64,000 bases of DNA. It comes from Acanthaster planci. Its lineage: Eukaryota; Echinodermata; Asteroidea; Valvatida; Acanthasteridae. The position numbers were made by a program, and so were the translations under genes. The stretch lies in the NCBI RefSeq assembly GCF_001949145.1, contig NW_019091535.1:496051-560050 (forward strand), written 5' to 3'. Below, piece by piece: positions 23,201 to 35,496 of the stretch (position 1 is its first letter; each line of letters starts with the position of its first letter). The notes beneath the pieces were generated by a model. The model searched no databases. It was given only the letters and a program-made list of their open reading frames with translations, and was not told where the DNA came from.

Positions 23201-26200
23201 CATGTTGGAGAGCAGCATCATTTTTGATTCAAGAAGATAGGTGGAAGCTGTTGACATTACAGGTGATTTGCTCAAGGGTATTGACATCACTGCATCCTCG
23301 TCATCCACTCTCATCCTCATCGTCGTTGCTGACACCATGACAACAGGGGAAGACGGGTTCTGTGGGGGACCGACTCTCAGTGCAGTGGGTCCTCGCTGAA
23401 TTGCTCTGTAAGTTACCGTAGTCCAGCACTGTGCAGTTCAAAGTTAATGTTCATCCAGATGTATCATAAAACCGGAGTGCTTGCAAACGTGTACATGTAT
23501 GTGGTGTCAAATTCTATTTTGACCTCTTATTTTCCGACACAGTAGCAGATTGGCTTCTCATCCTTCTGTTCTTAAAAGTGACTTGCAGTGGTCGGTCTCA
23601 CATGTACCGGTACTAGCATTAAATTACTCAAGGCTTGGGAAGATTGTATCATGTCGGATCATGTGTAGAGTGATGTAATTCCTCTTAGTAAATTGATACA
23701 AAAGCTGGTGGATCCATTTCATCATTGCCTTGTATTTGAAGATCGTAATCTCTTTGGGGGCATTTTGATATTCAGATTTGGAAGTCTGGAGGGATTTAGC
23801 ATGAAGTATCAGTTTACCTTGTTACATCCAAGTTGCTCAGCATTTGTTTCTGCACATCTCATCAGTAAGCTGACTTCTGTGTGTTTCAAGCAATTCAAAC
23901 AGAATGCAGCTTACTGTACATGTAGTTCCATCAACAAAAGTCCCGCCTTTTCAGCTAACACTTTGACACCTTTGGTGCTTGTACAAATTGGGTAAAGTGA
24001 TCGTTTATATTGACAATTAGCATTTTAGTTTTTTTAACTCTGGGGCAAACCAAGCTTCCATTTGTACGTGTACATACGTGTATGCACATCTTTTTTTTGT
24101 TTTAGAATCAGGTGAGTGTTTAATGTAAAGTGTAATAAATCATGTAAATTGAAGGGGTTATGAAGACTCCATTATCTTGGTTTTTGATTCTCCTCATTGT
24201 ACAAAATAGCATTTCCTGCCCAATCTTGATTATGTGGCAAAAGGTTAATTTTCACAAAGACTCGTTGGAGACAGTCTACAATTTTTGGCATGCCTTGTAC
24301 AGGATAAGAGATAACAGTCTCCTGTACCACATTGTAACTAATGTGAATGTTTGTTTACATTTCTGCACTTGCCTATCAGTAAGTATCCATAACAGCAGAG
24401 TGAGTCAATATTAAATTTACCTGCAGTGTGCACACAAGGCCTTTTGACCAAGCCCAGTAAGAGATGATCTGCATTAATTTAAGAGCCGTGGTTGAGGATA
24501 GAGTAGTAAATTGGTTTTTGCTGTAAGTGTGGAAGCACTGTAAGGGGATGCGTCTCTCTACATGTTATCGATCTGAGTGTAAAACTGTGATGTACAAAAT
24601 GCTCCTGGTACATGTACATGCACTGGTACATTTGCCTGTGATTTAGGAAGTGCCCCCTTGTCAGACATTGCATGAGGAGGGACAGATGGATTTAAACCCT
24701 GTCAGGAGAAGTAAATTTGAAAAAAATATCACTTGTATTACAGTTGATCAAATTTTTGAAATGTTTGATGTTAACTAGTCAAAGTAATAGTCGTACAAGT
24801 ACCCCTGTACATGTACAACGCCCATTCGATAAGAATGCACAAAACAGTACTTTCAAACATTTTCACCTTTATGGACTGCTGCTATGACAAGTGCTTTAGC
24901 AAAAATGAGAAGTGTGAAAAAAAAATGAGTCTGTTGTCAGAAAGTTCATTTCTCTGTTTTCAGAATTCTTTATTGCTTTCTTAAAGAGGTTGTTTCAAAA
25001 CATGCATGTTTAGTGCAGTCTTAGTCCCAACCCTGTTGGTCGAAGAGGGGTGTAACGTATGTCAGTTCACAAGCATGGCGCCAATGCAGTCATGGGTTCT
25101 TATACTTTTACATACTGTATGTGGGTTTTTTGACTTCTAAATGATTCAAAACAATTTGGAAAGCACTTCAGTATCTATGCAAAATTTACATTGTCCCATA
25201 GTGTTTGTGATATGTGGAAGTTCTTCAAGTGGTAACAAAATCAGATTTGGAGGGAATTACTTTTCACCCTGTTGGTTCTTCATTAAAGTTGGTTGAAAAT
25301 GTTGAAAATTAATTAATAATTAATTCTTTCAAGCTTGATTAACTACATGTAGGGTAACCCCACCTCTTATTGAGAATCTGTTCTCCATGGAAAATAAAAT
25401 CCTTCATGTCAGCTTGTAAAACTTCATGAGGAAGCTGTCAAAAATGAAATAAAACTAGTTTTTGAAAGAGATTAGTGCCACTTTTTGCATTATAAAAACT
25501 CAAAAATGAAAAAAAAAATTCCCTTGGTAGGGCTTAAAGATTGTGCCTAAAAATGTCTGAATGAGACGTGTTAAAGTGCCTATTGTTTTGGTGAGTAGAC
25601 ATGCTTGAAGAAATAGAACAGGTTTCACTACTTTTCAACCATGGCAAGAACGGATACACCCAGCGCACAAATCTCTGGAAATGTAATTTACATAAGAAGA
25701 AAATGAATGGCATGGCCAATGAAGAATGACGGTGGGCACATAAGCTGAAGTTAATTGACTACAGCCAGTAGGTCAAAACTTTAAATGATCGCAAGCAAAA
25801 TTTTGTCTGGCATGCATGATTGAGAAACTCATAAATGTTTGAAACTACATGTACATGTATATTGATAAACATTAACTTTTTTTCAGCTTTTGGAGCAGCC
25901 TACTACAGGTACATGTACATGTACTTGGCTGGAACAAAATCTTTTAAGTGGATACTTGCAGTAGATGTTATAAAAATGTTTAATTAGTGTAAAGAATTTC
26001 ATTAAATCAAAATGATGAAATAAAATGTCACGTCCCAGCTACATTAATTACTTCACCTGTGTATATGTACCGGTAGATATTGAATTTTCTTTTTTACATT
26101 TTTAAAATGCTATGTGTACGTGTACCTGGTATATTTACATGTGTCTTTCTCAGCTGCAGTAGTTTGGACTCCCAGTCCCTGTGCACAGATGGACAAAATA

Positions 26201-29200
26201 ATTGGATCCATTTTCATAATGAATGTGAGCTTCTTACTTGTGAAGCATGTGAAATGAAATAAAATTAATTTCACATCATTAATGGAATAAATATGGTACT
26301 AGTTATGTAGTTCCATAATTAAACAACTGATGGTGTGAAATAATAGACTGGTTCTTGTACAAAATGTTGTTACATGTACTTCACATCGTTCATTTAATTA
26401 TTTTCCATTTATTTCACTTTGGTGGGCCCAGTTCAACATTGCAAGAAGATACCATACATTTTACAGCACATGTGCTTACCAGGAATTAAAAAGGAGTTAA
26501 AAAGCTAACATACTTGTATTCAAAAATACAGGTACCAGTACCGGATATCTAAGACAATTGACAATTGTTACTGGTCCAAAGCCTGTCTCGTGGCCAGTCT
26601 TAAACAGTTGATAAAGTAGGAGGCTGGCAACACATTAATTAATGAGGAGACTAGATAAAAGTAGTACTATTACAGGTACGTGTACAGGTATTGGGTTGAT
26701 TAGGGCAAATCTAGAAAAAAAAGTGAGGGTTAATCATTGATTAAAAAGCATGCATGTACCCAGGGCTTCAGAAACAATCACTGAAAAGGTGAATGTACAT
26801 TGTACATACATACATTTACACATGAACCAGTACCCATGACCGGTACGTACATGTACATGTGTAAACCAGGAAAAATACTATTAACAGACCTGTCTCTGTT
26901 GTTAAAAGTGCATTTTTTTCTTTGACGAAATGAAAGGGCATGGAACATCAGTTAAAAGGCACCTTCTGGTACATGTACACCTTTATCAAACCTTAACACT
27001 GTTGGTTTTGTCTTGTTTTTATGATTAAAAGTCTAGTCTGTCACACTCGCTTGTAAAATACGAGACCCTTGCCACGCCCCTGGTCATGGCATACAGTACT
27101 GTAGAGGTCTGCCTTGGTCTATGATCTTGGCAATTACTTATCTGAATGAATTACACTTTAGGTACCTGAGCGAGGTTAATATGCAACCACACAGGCGCGC
27201 AAATTTGAGAATTATTTACAAAGCTGTGATAGGCTCCATCTACATGTACCAAAATGGCATTGCCCTTTGCTCCCAAGCAGCATATGTCCCAGTGCGTATA
27301 CTTTGTGGAGTGAAACATGTTTGTGCGCTACTGGGATTATCAGCTTTTGTATAACTTTGCTTCATCAATATGGAGGAACATGTACTGTGAATCATACATG
27401 TACATGTACATGTACTTATCATTGTGTGCATTGCTCAGGAATGCTGGATGTTTAATAAACACATGGTGGAAGTTAATGGTAAGAGTGTGTATATGTCAGT
27501 AGGAATTAATTACATGTACATGTTGTTCTGAGTTACTGACGTGTAAAGTGCATACATGTCTGCTTGTGGACCTGCATGTACATGTACATGTATGTGTACT
27601 TGAAGTACATGTACATTGTACATAAAATCCATGTTCAGTTACTGTGAAAGATGTACTTAGGACAGAGGGGATCTTTTCCCCTGTACTGAGGGGATCTTTC
27701 CACCTTCTAAGACAATGCTTTATGTCAGTCTTGTTACAACTGTATGCAAAAGAGTGACCAAGTTGGCAAGTTTCAGATTGTGCATACATGCAGCTGTTTT
27801 GAAAAACCAATGACAAAAATGTCACTTTCCAAGACTTGCGTCCTTCAATACAATTGACAGTTTAGTGTATTCGCTCATTTTGTAACTACTCGTATTACCG
27901 ATATTTTTAGCAAAGGCCAGTTTATTTCAGTAAAATTCCCATTTATTTATAATTAATGAGTGCATGAGAATTTGTAGGCTCAAAGCTCATATGTGAAACT
28001 TTACTGAAGGAACAAGTTATAAATGAGAAATACACTCCATTATATGTATTGATTATCATTGATGCCGGAGATGTGCTTTTTGCACACGTGTGCGATATTT
28101 CCCAAACTCGGCAGAAAGGGCATGTACAGTATATGAGCTATCCAGTAAAAGTGGTGCTAAATGTGGCAGCATCGGTGCTACGTGTACATGTAGCTCAATA
28201 CTTCTGATGTGGAGGGGAAAATGCTACTAGTAGACCTGAGGGGAAAGTGATTCCGTACTTGGCCATGGTGAGTACGGTGCTGTACAGTGGACCATATCCT
28301 GACAGTCTTATTCTATCCCCCTTGCCAACATTGCATGTTACATATACACTGTGTATGAGTAGCTAGGCATGTGCCACCCACAGAAAACGGCCACAGGGTT
28401 TTCTGTGACAAATTGAATTGGATTCAGTAAGTGGTATTTTTTGTCAGTGTTCCTGCATGATGCCAGCTATTGCTGAGATGCTGTTGGGCACCGAGGGATT
28501 GGAAGAGTCTTTGCCGGCATGGATCTGGCTGTTACGTTTAGCATTACAAATAAACATTGACAGCTTGAGTTAGATCCAGTTTTGAATGTACATGTACATG
28601 CATGAGTACGTTCATAGACACTGTGAGGCACGTGTAGCACTTGCTCAATATGGTTCAAGTTGCGGTTGAAAACCAATATGTTATTTCGCATTTGTCATTG
28701 TAAGTGAAAAGAACTTTTCATTTCACTTCCTTCGTCTTTAACGGGAGGAAATACATTGTACATGCAATTTGTACTGCTGTCAAAGACCATGGCCAAAGGC
28801 GACGGAAATCAGGAAAATTGGCAGCCAACAGTACTCAAAGTGCATTCAATCATGATGTACACTGTAGACAGTTGCCCAGTCAAGTTGCTGCTGTTTTGTA
28901 ACCTTTTGATTGAGGTGTGAAAATGAGGCAGTCTGCTTTGTCACCTCAGCTTGAATTCATTTAACAGAGTGGAAAAGTGTGCCTTGGTGTCAAACATGGA
29001 TCAGCATAAATAAATAGAAATCCATCAATGTGTTTTCAACATTGGAAAGGTATTTACATGATATATTGAAGTTGAAAAAAATTGGGTTTTCATTGTAAAA
29101 AAGTAAGTTAGATGTAATGTCATGTATACTGAATTGTGGATCATTGTAAAAAAAGAGTGAAGTGAAAGTAGTCTCTTTTAGTTTGTTCTGTTTCTGTGTT

Positions 29201-29330
29201 TTAATTTGTTTTCAACATGAGCTACAGGTTGTTACACACATGTACCCGGTATGTAGACCTCAATTTTACACTGAAACATTTGATATAAGAAAGATCTTTC
29301 AAATTTAATCATTTTCTTTGATTCCCTCAG

Positions 29331-29400
29331 GTAAAAAGAAGCTTCTTAATCTCAAGACGTAATGTCTGTCTTGCCTTAATGCCTGCATCGTTTGGTTGCA
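29331..29400 (+). promoter_or_regulatory. 5' UTR part of the copine-like coding exon
   Basis: A good 3' splice site (ATTCCCTCAG) ends at 29330, suggesting that the coding exon is preceded by a spliced, untranslated first exon somewhere upstream. The initiator ATG at 29401 has G at -3 and G at +4. Confidence 0.5.
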
Positions 29401-30519
29401 ATGGCACTGGTGCTATTCGTCATAGCCATCTTGGCCTATCTGGCCCTCCACCAGATGTATCAGCCAGCGGTGGGCCAGCAGCGGCAACCCAAGGGCAGCA
29501 GGAGACGAGAGGCCACGTTCAACCAGACCAGCATCTTTGAGAAGCTGGGGCTGACGTTCCACCAGTGCCCGACGTTCACATCGTTTGTTGACCGCTTCAA
29601 TACCTTTGAGCAGGTGGTGGAGGCCATCAAGATGGCTGGCCTGGAGCGGAGCGAGATCATCATCGGGATTGACTTCAGTGCCAGCAATGAGTGGCAAGGT
29701 CGGCGTGTGTTTGCTTCCAGATGCCTCCATGACATATCCAACGGGAGAACGTTCAACCCTTACCAGAGGGCGCTGACAATCATTGGTGCTACCTTGGAGA
29801 GATTTGACTCTGACCATCTCATCCCCGTTTACGGTTTTGGGGATGTCAACAGCAAGGATGTGTCCGTGTTTTCACTGAAACCAGATGAGGAGCCCTGCTA
29901 CGGTTTTGTGGAAGTCCTACAGTGCTACAACCAAGTTTGTCCAGACATTCAGAGAAGTGGCCCAACCAGCTTGGAGCCATTAATCAAGAAAGCTATTGAA
30001 GTGGTGAAGGAGAAACCAACCTACCACCTCCTCTTGATTCTGACAGATGGTCAATTGAAAGACACGGACAGCAATGCCAAAGCTATTATTGAAGCCTCCA
30101 AGTATCCAATCAGCATCGTGGTGGTCGGCATCGGGGATGGACCCTGGGACGCCATGGAACACTACGACGACAACCTTCCCAGTCGGAAATTTGATAACTT
30201 CCAGTTTGTGAACTTCTACCAGGTCTGCAGCAAGGCCAAGTATGCGGAGGCGGCCTTTGCCCTCAATGTCCTGATGGAGATCCCCGACCAGTACAAGGCA
30301 ATCTGTGAGCTGGGCTACCTGCGCAACCAGCCCAACATTGAGAGCTGGGGACTGACCCGGTATGACACGGAGAAGAGTGCTGAGGACAGTGTTGGGTTCC
30401 GCAGGTCTCTCAGTGAGCAGGACATGATGTCCCTGAGTCCTGAGATTATTCCAGTCTTGAGCAGGAAGACCAGCAAGAAAATGAGGTCCTCCATGCGCCA
30501 GAAGTCCACAAAGCGATGA
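29401..30519 (+). CDS. Copine/RGLG-type von Willebrand A domain protein, membrane-anchored, no RING
   Basis: A 372-aa protein read without introns. Residues 2-17 are hydrophobic (MALVLFVIAILAYLAL), followed by a basic stretch (KGSRRRE), which suggests a single N-terminal anchor with the bulk of the protein in the cytosol. Residues about 45-305 are a copine-type vWA domain closely resembling plant RGLG and animal copine C-termini: IIIGIDFSASNEW with the MIDAS DxSxS at about 91-95, SGPTS near 188, LTDGQ with Asp 216, VGIGDGPWDAM, FDNFQFVNF and AAFALNVLMEIP. No C2 domains precede it, unlike true copines. The C-terminal RING of RGLG ligases is absent; the protein instead ends in a Ser/Lys/Arg-rich tail (RKTSKKMRSSMRQKSTKR). 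A metal-dependent protein-interaction role is likely by homology, but the partner is unknown. The start at 29401 is the first in-frame ATG. The coding exon is more GC-rich than its surroundings. Confidence 0.9.
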   Translation: MALVLFVIAILAYLALHQMYQPAVGQQRQPKGSRRREATFNQTSIFEKLGLTFHQCPTFTSFVDRFNTFEQVVEAIKMAGLERSEIIIGIDFSASNEWQGRRVFASRCLHDISNGRTFNPYQRALTIIGATLERFDSDHLIPVYGFGDVNSKDVSVFSLKPDEEPCYGFVEVLQCYNQVCPDIQRSGPTSLEPLIKKAIEVVKEKPTYHLLLILTDGQLKDTDSNAKAIIEASKYPISIVVVGIGDGPWDAMEHYDDNLPSRKFDNFQFVNFYQVCSKAKYAEAAFALNVLMEIPDQYKAICELGYLRNQPNIESWGLTRYDTEKSAEDSVGFRRSLSEQDMMSLSPEIIPVLSRKTSKKMRSSMRQKSTKR

Positions 30520-30918
30520 AACATGTAAGATACTGAAGGTACAGTATAGGGGTACGTTGTAGTCATAAAATCTGTTGAGTGCAAAGTTAATGTGTTCGGA
30601 TTTGAATCATTTCTGAGTTGATGTGAACATTCAGTCTAAAAGCTGTTTATGAGCAGTAAATGAAGTATTGTTGAGTGGATTGCCTGCAACAGTGTGAAGT
30701 GAAATACTGGTACTGTGTATGCAGCCTCCTGCCATCTACATGTACAGCACTCTTGTACCGGTAAGGGGATGGTGTATACAGTGATTGATAATCTTATTTG
30801 TTATTTCTAGATTCTATTGTTAACATACATGTACATGTACTCGTCCATTGCAGGTCTGTTCTAGGACTTAAAGTGCAACACGCACTTCTTGAAGATATCT
30901 GTTCCAAATTAGACCCAT

Positions 30919-30924
30919 AATAAA
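30919..30924 (+). promoter_or_regulatory. Candidate poly(A) signal for the copine-like gene
   Basis: AATAAA 400 nt after the stop codon at 30519, coding strand. Confidence 0.5.
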
Positions 30925-33743
30925 GGTCCTTGTGATAATGTATTTACAATGTAGAGATCTATGTTATAAGCTTATTCAAGTTGAGGGTGCTACCAAAAAT
31001 CACAATTAATCCATACTTCTTGAAATGGGCCGCTGGGACAGCTGATTTGCTGTTATGTGCATACCAATGGCATATCCAAAGGAGAGGGAGTGGCTCGGGA
31101 GGGGAGGGGGACAGGATAACCTTCCACCTCCTCACCCCCTCCCCGAGACATGTTGGAAATATTTTGGGGGGTTCATTTGTTGTGTTTTTGTTTTAGGAAT
31201 TGAAAGTGGCATTATTTTAGAAATGGTTCTACCACTTTTTAAAAATTTATTAAATTTTTTTTTTTATTGGGGGGGATGAGAATTGTTTTGCAAATGAAAA
31301 CTTGGACCGTAATTTTTATAACCAACTTGGCCCCCCGCCCTGATCCAAGACCTGGGTGCATCACTGATGCATGTACTAGTACATTAAATGTACACTGTAT
31401 GCGCGTTTGGAGCGCTACCTTCAAACCACTGAGAGTGGCTTAATAACATGAATATAATCCCTACTTGACCTTACAAGTGTTGTTGGATACAGCAGAGTCC
31501 TCACAAAATACAGTACAATGTAGTACATACATGTACCTGTACACATGTACACATGTACATGAGCAAGATACATGTACATGTACATGTACAGGCAGGCCTA
31601 TATGCACCAGTACATCCAGCTGTACTGTGCATATGCAGGTAAAACTTTAACTTCTTTCAAGCAGCTGTTAAATTTTTTTTTTAGTACTTTTACAGTTGGC
31701 TATAAAGTGGTGCACTGCAAATGGAGAGAAAATGTGTGATGTTTTCAAATAAATTGACTCAGAGCTTCAGTCCTTTAAACTTAAAAATTTTCCATTCAGT
31801 AACGGAGCAGTTCCAGGATTATCATGGAATTGTTATTAGAACATTTTTCAGGATAAAAATAAATGCAGGAAAGTGATCACACCATCCTTAATTTATGTTA
31901 TCCTGTTACTACAGTGTAAAAGCTAATTATTGTCACTACATTTACATTGTACATGTACATGTACAATGTATGCGTAGGCCAGAAGAAACTCGGAGGTGTT
32001 CAAGCTAGTTCTCAAGGATAAAGCTACATGTAATAAAGACATGCTGCATGTAACAAAAAAAGGAAAGATCTGATAAAGGTATAACCCCCAGTGTCTTTTT
32101 TGCTACCAAGCGGACATGTGCTGATTTACACGTATGCCTTTTCACTCGGTGTTGATTCAGTAAACACATCTGCAGCATGTATGAGATTCAGAAACCACAC
32201 TCCCGGAGTCTGCCCCCAGTTCACTTGCATGCAGCTCTGTGCATACGTGTTCTTCCTCAGTTTCTTTCAAGGAGAAAGCTGATCAATGAGAGATCCTGTT
32301 CAGAAAAGAGAAGACAAAGCCATCTGCTCATTTGTCGAAAGAGAAATGATACCGGTACAAAAGGATAAATTTATTGTGCCGATCTTTGCTTCTGCTGTGC
32401 CCAAAATAACAAGGTCATAATTTGAAAGGGTGAGAATTGCAGACCTGAACATGTACATGTACAGTTACATGTATGTGTAGCTCAGCTCAATCCCTTACCG
32501 CCTTTCAGTTTTGTTTCCACATTAACAATCATGAAGGAAATGCCTGAGTGTACAATGTACATGTACATGAGAACAAGTTATCATTACATTGCAATCAAAA
32601 TGTATGCTACCTACATGAACATGTAGATGAAGCCTGATATCCATGTTAACTTACATGTTTTGCAATCTCCTTATGAATAGTACAGTAGCTAGAATTAGAG
32701 CTTGAACTTTGTGTCTTTTATCAGCGTGTTTGATTACTTCCCTCACGCTTAACTGTCAGACTGTGGTGTTGTCAAAGTTTTGGGTGGGCAGTGGGCATGA
32801 ATCTGGACACTCGAGGTGCCCCACCAGGTCAAGAGGTGATGCATTGATAAAATTAGCAAAATGAATCAGGATGGACGAAAGTCCAATACACATTCTGAGC
32901 CTTTCTTCCATAATTGAACTATGTAAGATGACTTGATTCAATTTTCATGACATGCAGAATTACATGTACATGTACATGTATCTTTTTCTGAATTTGTATA
33001 GTAGTACATGTATGAATTTTTGTTCGCAACGTTTTACTAAGCCACCATGTTTTGGCATGTAATTTGAGATGCAGTACTTCCTGATGTACAGTAACTCACT
33101 GGCTCAGGTTGGTCACTTGGACCAAGCCTGAGTAAGCCCAAGAACTTACAGGTACTTAAGAGTGTCAGATGGCTAGCACAAGGCCATATTTCCCATTTTC
33201 ATCAATTAATGTGACAACTAATAAATTGAAGGGTTTGCACAAGAAAGTGCAGAGAAATGATCTCAGACATTACATACTGTACATGTACGTAAATGTACGT
33301 ACACGTACATTTACGGTACACCTGAAGTACATGTACATGTACATACATGTATATGTACCTGTCCTGTTTGTAGTTTGCGAGACCCACTCAGAGACAAATC
33401 ACCTGCGCACAGCAAAGGGGATACGCTGTAGTTACATGTAGCAATCAATAGCAGCAATTGAGGATCAATAGCATTAATAATTAGCATGTGCTCAGACAGC
33501 TGTCAGAGTGAACGTGTAGTGGATACTGTCATGAGCTCATTCAGCTGGTACATGAACATACACTGTATGTCCAGACATATGCACTTGTATAAAATTTACT
33601 TTATATATGTACAGGCTGAAGGTACCAATGCCATGTCCCAGTACCAACTGAGGTACATACCGTACCGGTACCTTCCACCTGTGAATACAAGGGTCACTTT
33701 AGGCTTTTTTGTACTCCTTCTATTTCTTTACTCCATCCAAAGA

Positions 33744-33760
33744 AAGAGAGAGAGAGAGAT
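33744..33760. repeat. (GA)n microsatellite
   Basis: Short uninterrupted GA run (AAAGAGAGAGAGAGAGAT). Confidence 0.8.
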
Positions 33761-35043
33761 CTGGATGGGAGATGTTTGTACGTGCCGAATGAAAACTTTA
33801 CCCTATAACGTAATACCGTAGACCCAGCCCAGGTTGTAGTTTTCTTTTCAATTTGGCATTGAAGTCATGTTTGTCCAGGCCACTGTAAGTAAATTAGTGC
33901 AGTACAGTGCATGGTATAATGAGGATAACACCGGAATAAACATGTGACAGTGAAAGCTTTCAATGGATTATTTTTAGCATTATTAACGCTGCTATCACGG
34001 CTACTGGTACATCTACCACTGTGTACATGTATTTCTTTCCATTTTAGGCCATGGTAAAATCTCAATTTCTTTATACATGTATTTGGATAAACTTTCACTT
34101 AAACCATTAAATAAAAACTGCCATTTGCTTCCGTTTATTTAATTTGTCCAAAAGTGAATTGGTACTTTTTTAAGATTGACTTTTCTGCAGCACTTATGTT
34201 TTTGTTATGAAGTACTTTCTTAAGTCAGGGCTTACATGTATAAAAGAAATGTTGCAATAGATGTATATGTACAGTAGTTTAATTTAAAAGTTGTATTCCT
34301 AATGTGATGGTTACCCTTCACATAAAAATGGGCAATGCCAGATGCACACGACATGTACACATGTACGCAAGTGATGAGGGAAGGAATTGACAATGCAATT
34401 ACCAAGGAGACGAATACTAATGTGAATTGTTTCAGTATAAATAATTGTCATGTATGGTGTGTTAACTTATGAATTACAAGTGCACATAAAACATTGTAAA
34501 ACTACGAGTACTTACGATTGCTGAGAAAGATAGGAATGAAAATCCCTGTGCATTATGTACATGTACATGCACATGTTGTACTTGGTACATTATCAAGGAT
34601 TTTGCTGAGATCCAGCCTTATGTCGTGTACATGAACCGGTCAATAAAAAAATTGAAAACTTGGTTTACAATTGATAACAGATCAAACATGTCAAAAGGGG
34701 CCAAGTTCCAATCACTTTTAGGTCCCCCCACCAGATTTTACCTGCTGTTGTTCACATCTTGCAAAGTCAGATGCTTGCAAAAGGCAGACTGAATAGGTGT
34801 ACACATACGCATACATGTGTATGTACAGTACATGTACATGTACATCAAATACTGTACATATGTGTTTGTCCCCAAAAGTAAAAATTATAGACATGAAACG
34901 TTAGAATTTTGAATTTTCTGCAGCTGTTGAAAGTGTATATTTCTATAGGTCTTACCATGTTTGTAAATTTTAATTACAAAGTCATATTGAAATGAGTTAA
35001 TTGTACATGTACAGTACTTGTACTTGTAAACAAATGAAGTGTC

Positions 35044-35219
35044 AATACGGGCGATTCACAATAGTGCGTCACCAAGAGTTTGCAACACGTTGGCCAATCA
35101 TAACGCGCGAAAGTTGTTGACCCTTTCCAAACGCGCATTGGGTCGACAAATTTCGTGCATTGTGATTGGCCAACGCGTTGCAAACTCTTGGTGGCGCACT
35201 ATTGCAAAATGAGCGTATT
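35044..35219. mobile_element. Foldback MITE, copy 2 (matches 5704-5880)
   Basis: Left arm AATACGGGCGATTCACAATAG, then TTGGCCAATCATAACGCGCG; right arm TTGTGATTGGCCAACGCG, then GGTGGCGCACTATTG, ending GTATT. The two arms of about 80 bp nearly meet at the centre (GGGTCGAC). Same family as 5704-5880 and also without coding capacity. Confidence 0.85.
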
Positions 35220-35478
35220 ATTTTTTTCTTATTGCAGCGTTGTTTTACATTTTCATTACACCTTGTCTCACTGCTGGTGTGCTTTTACAGAAAAGAATCC
35301 TAAATAATCTTGAGTGAATTGTTTTTCTTATGTTCTACTACGAGTGAGAATCACTTGCATTTTCAACAAGTTTGGAGGCGATCTTGACAGTAGTTGTTTC
35401 ATATGTTTGGAACATATACTATACATGTAGGTCTGAGTACGTGTACATGTACATGAACTTACAGACACATGTGTATGT

Positions 35479-35496
35479 ACACACACACACACACAT
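35479..35496. repeat. (AC)n microsatellite
   Basis: ACACACACACACACACAT run flanked by ACATGT and TACCGGTA palindromes. Confidence 0.85.

Larger units (their letters stand above)
16447..29330. other. Long repeat-rich region without a recognised gene
   Basis: Only short open frames on both strands, many of them artefacts of ACATGT repeats (Tyr-Met-Tyr-Met or Val-His-Val-His runs). The plus-strand open frame 18708-19178 (156 codons) shows no family signature. From about 19.5 kb ACATGT repeats become dense. Untranslated exons of the downstream copine-like gene could lie here but cannot be identified. Confidence 0.5.

Noticed and set aside
27240-27825. Open frames rich in Cys-Thr, Tyr-Met or Val-His repeats
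   Set aside because: Translation artefacts of ACATGT repeats, seen on both strands.
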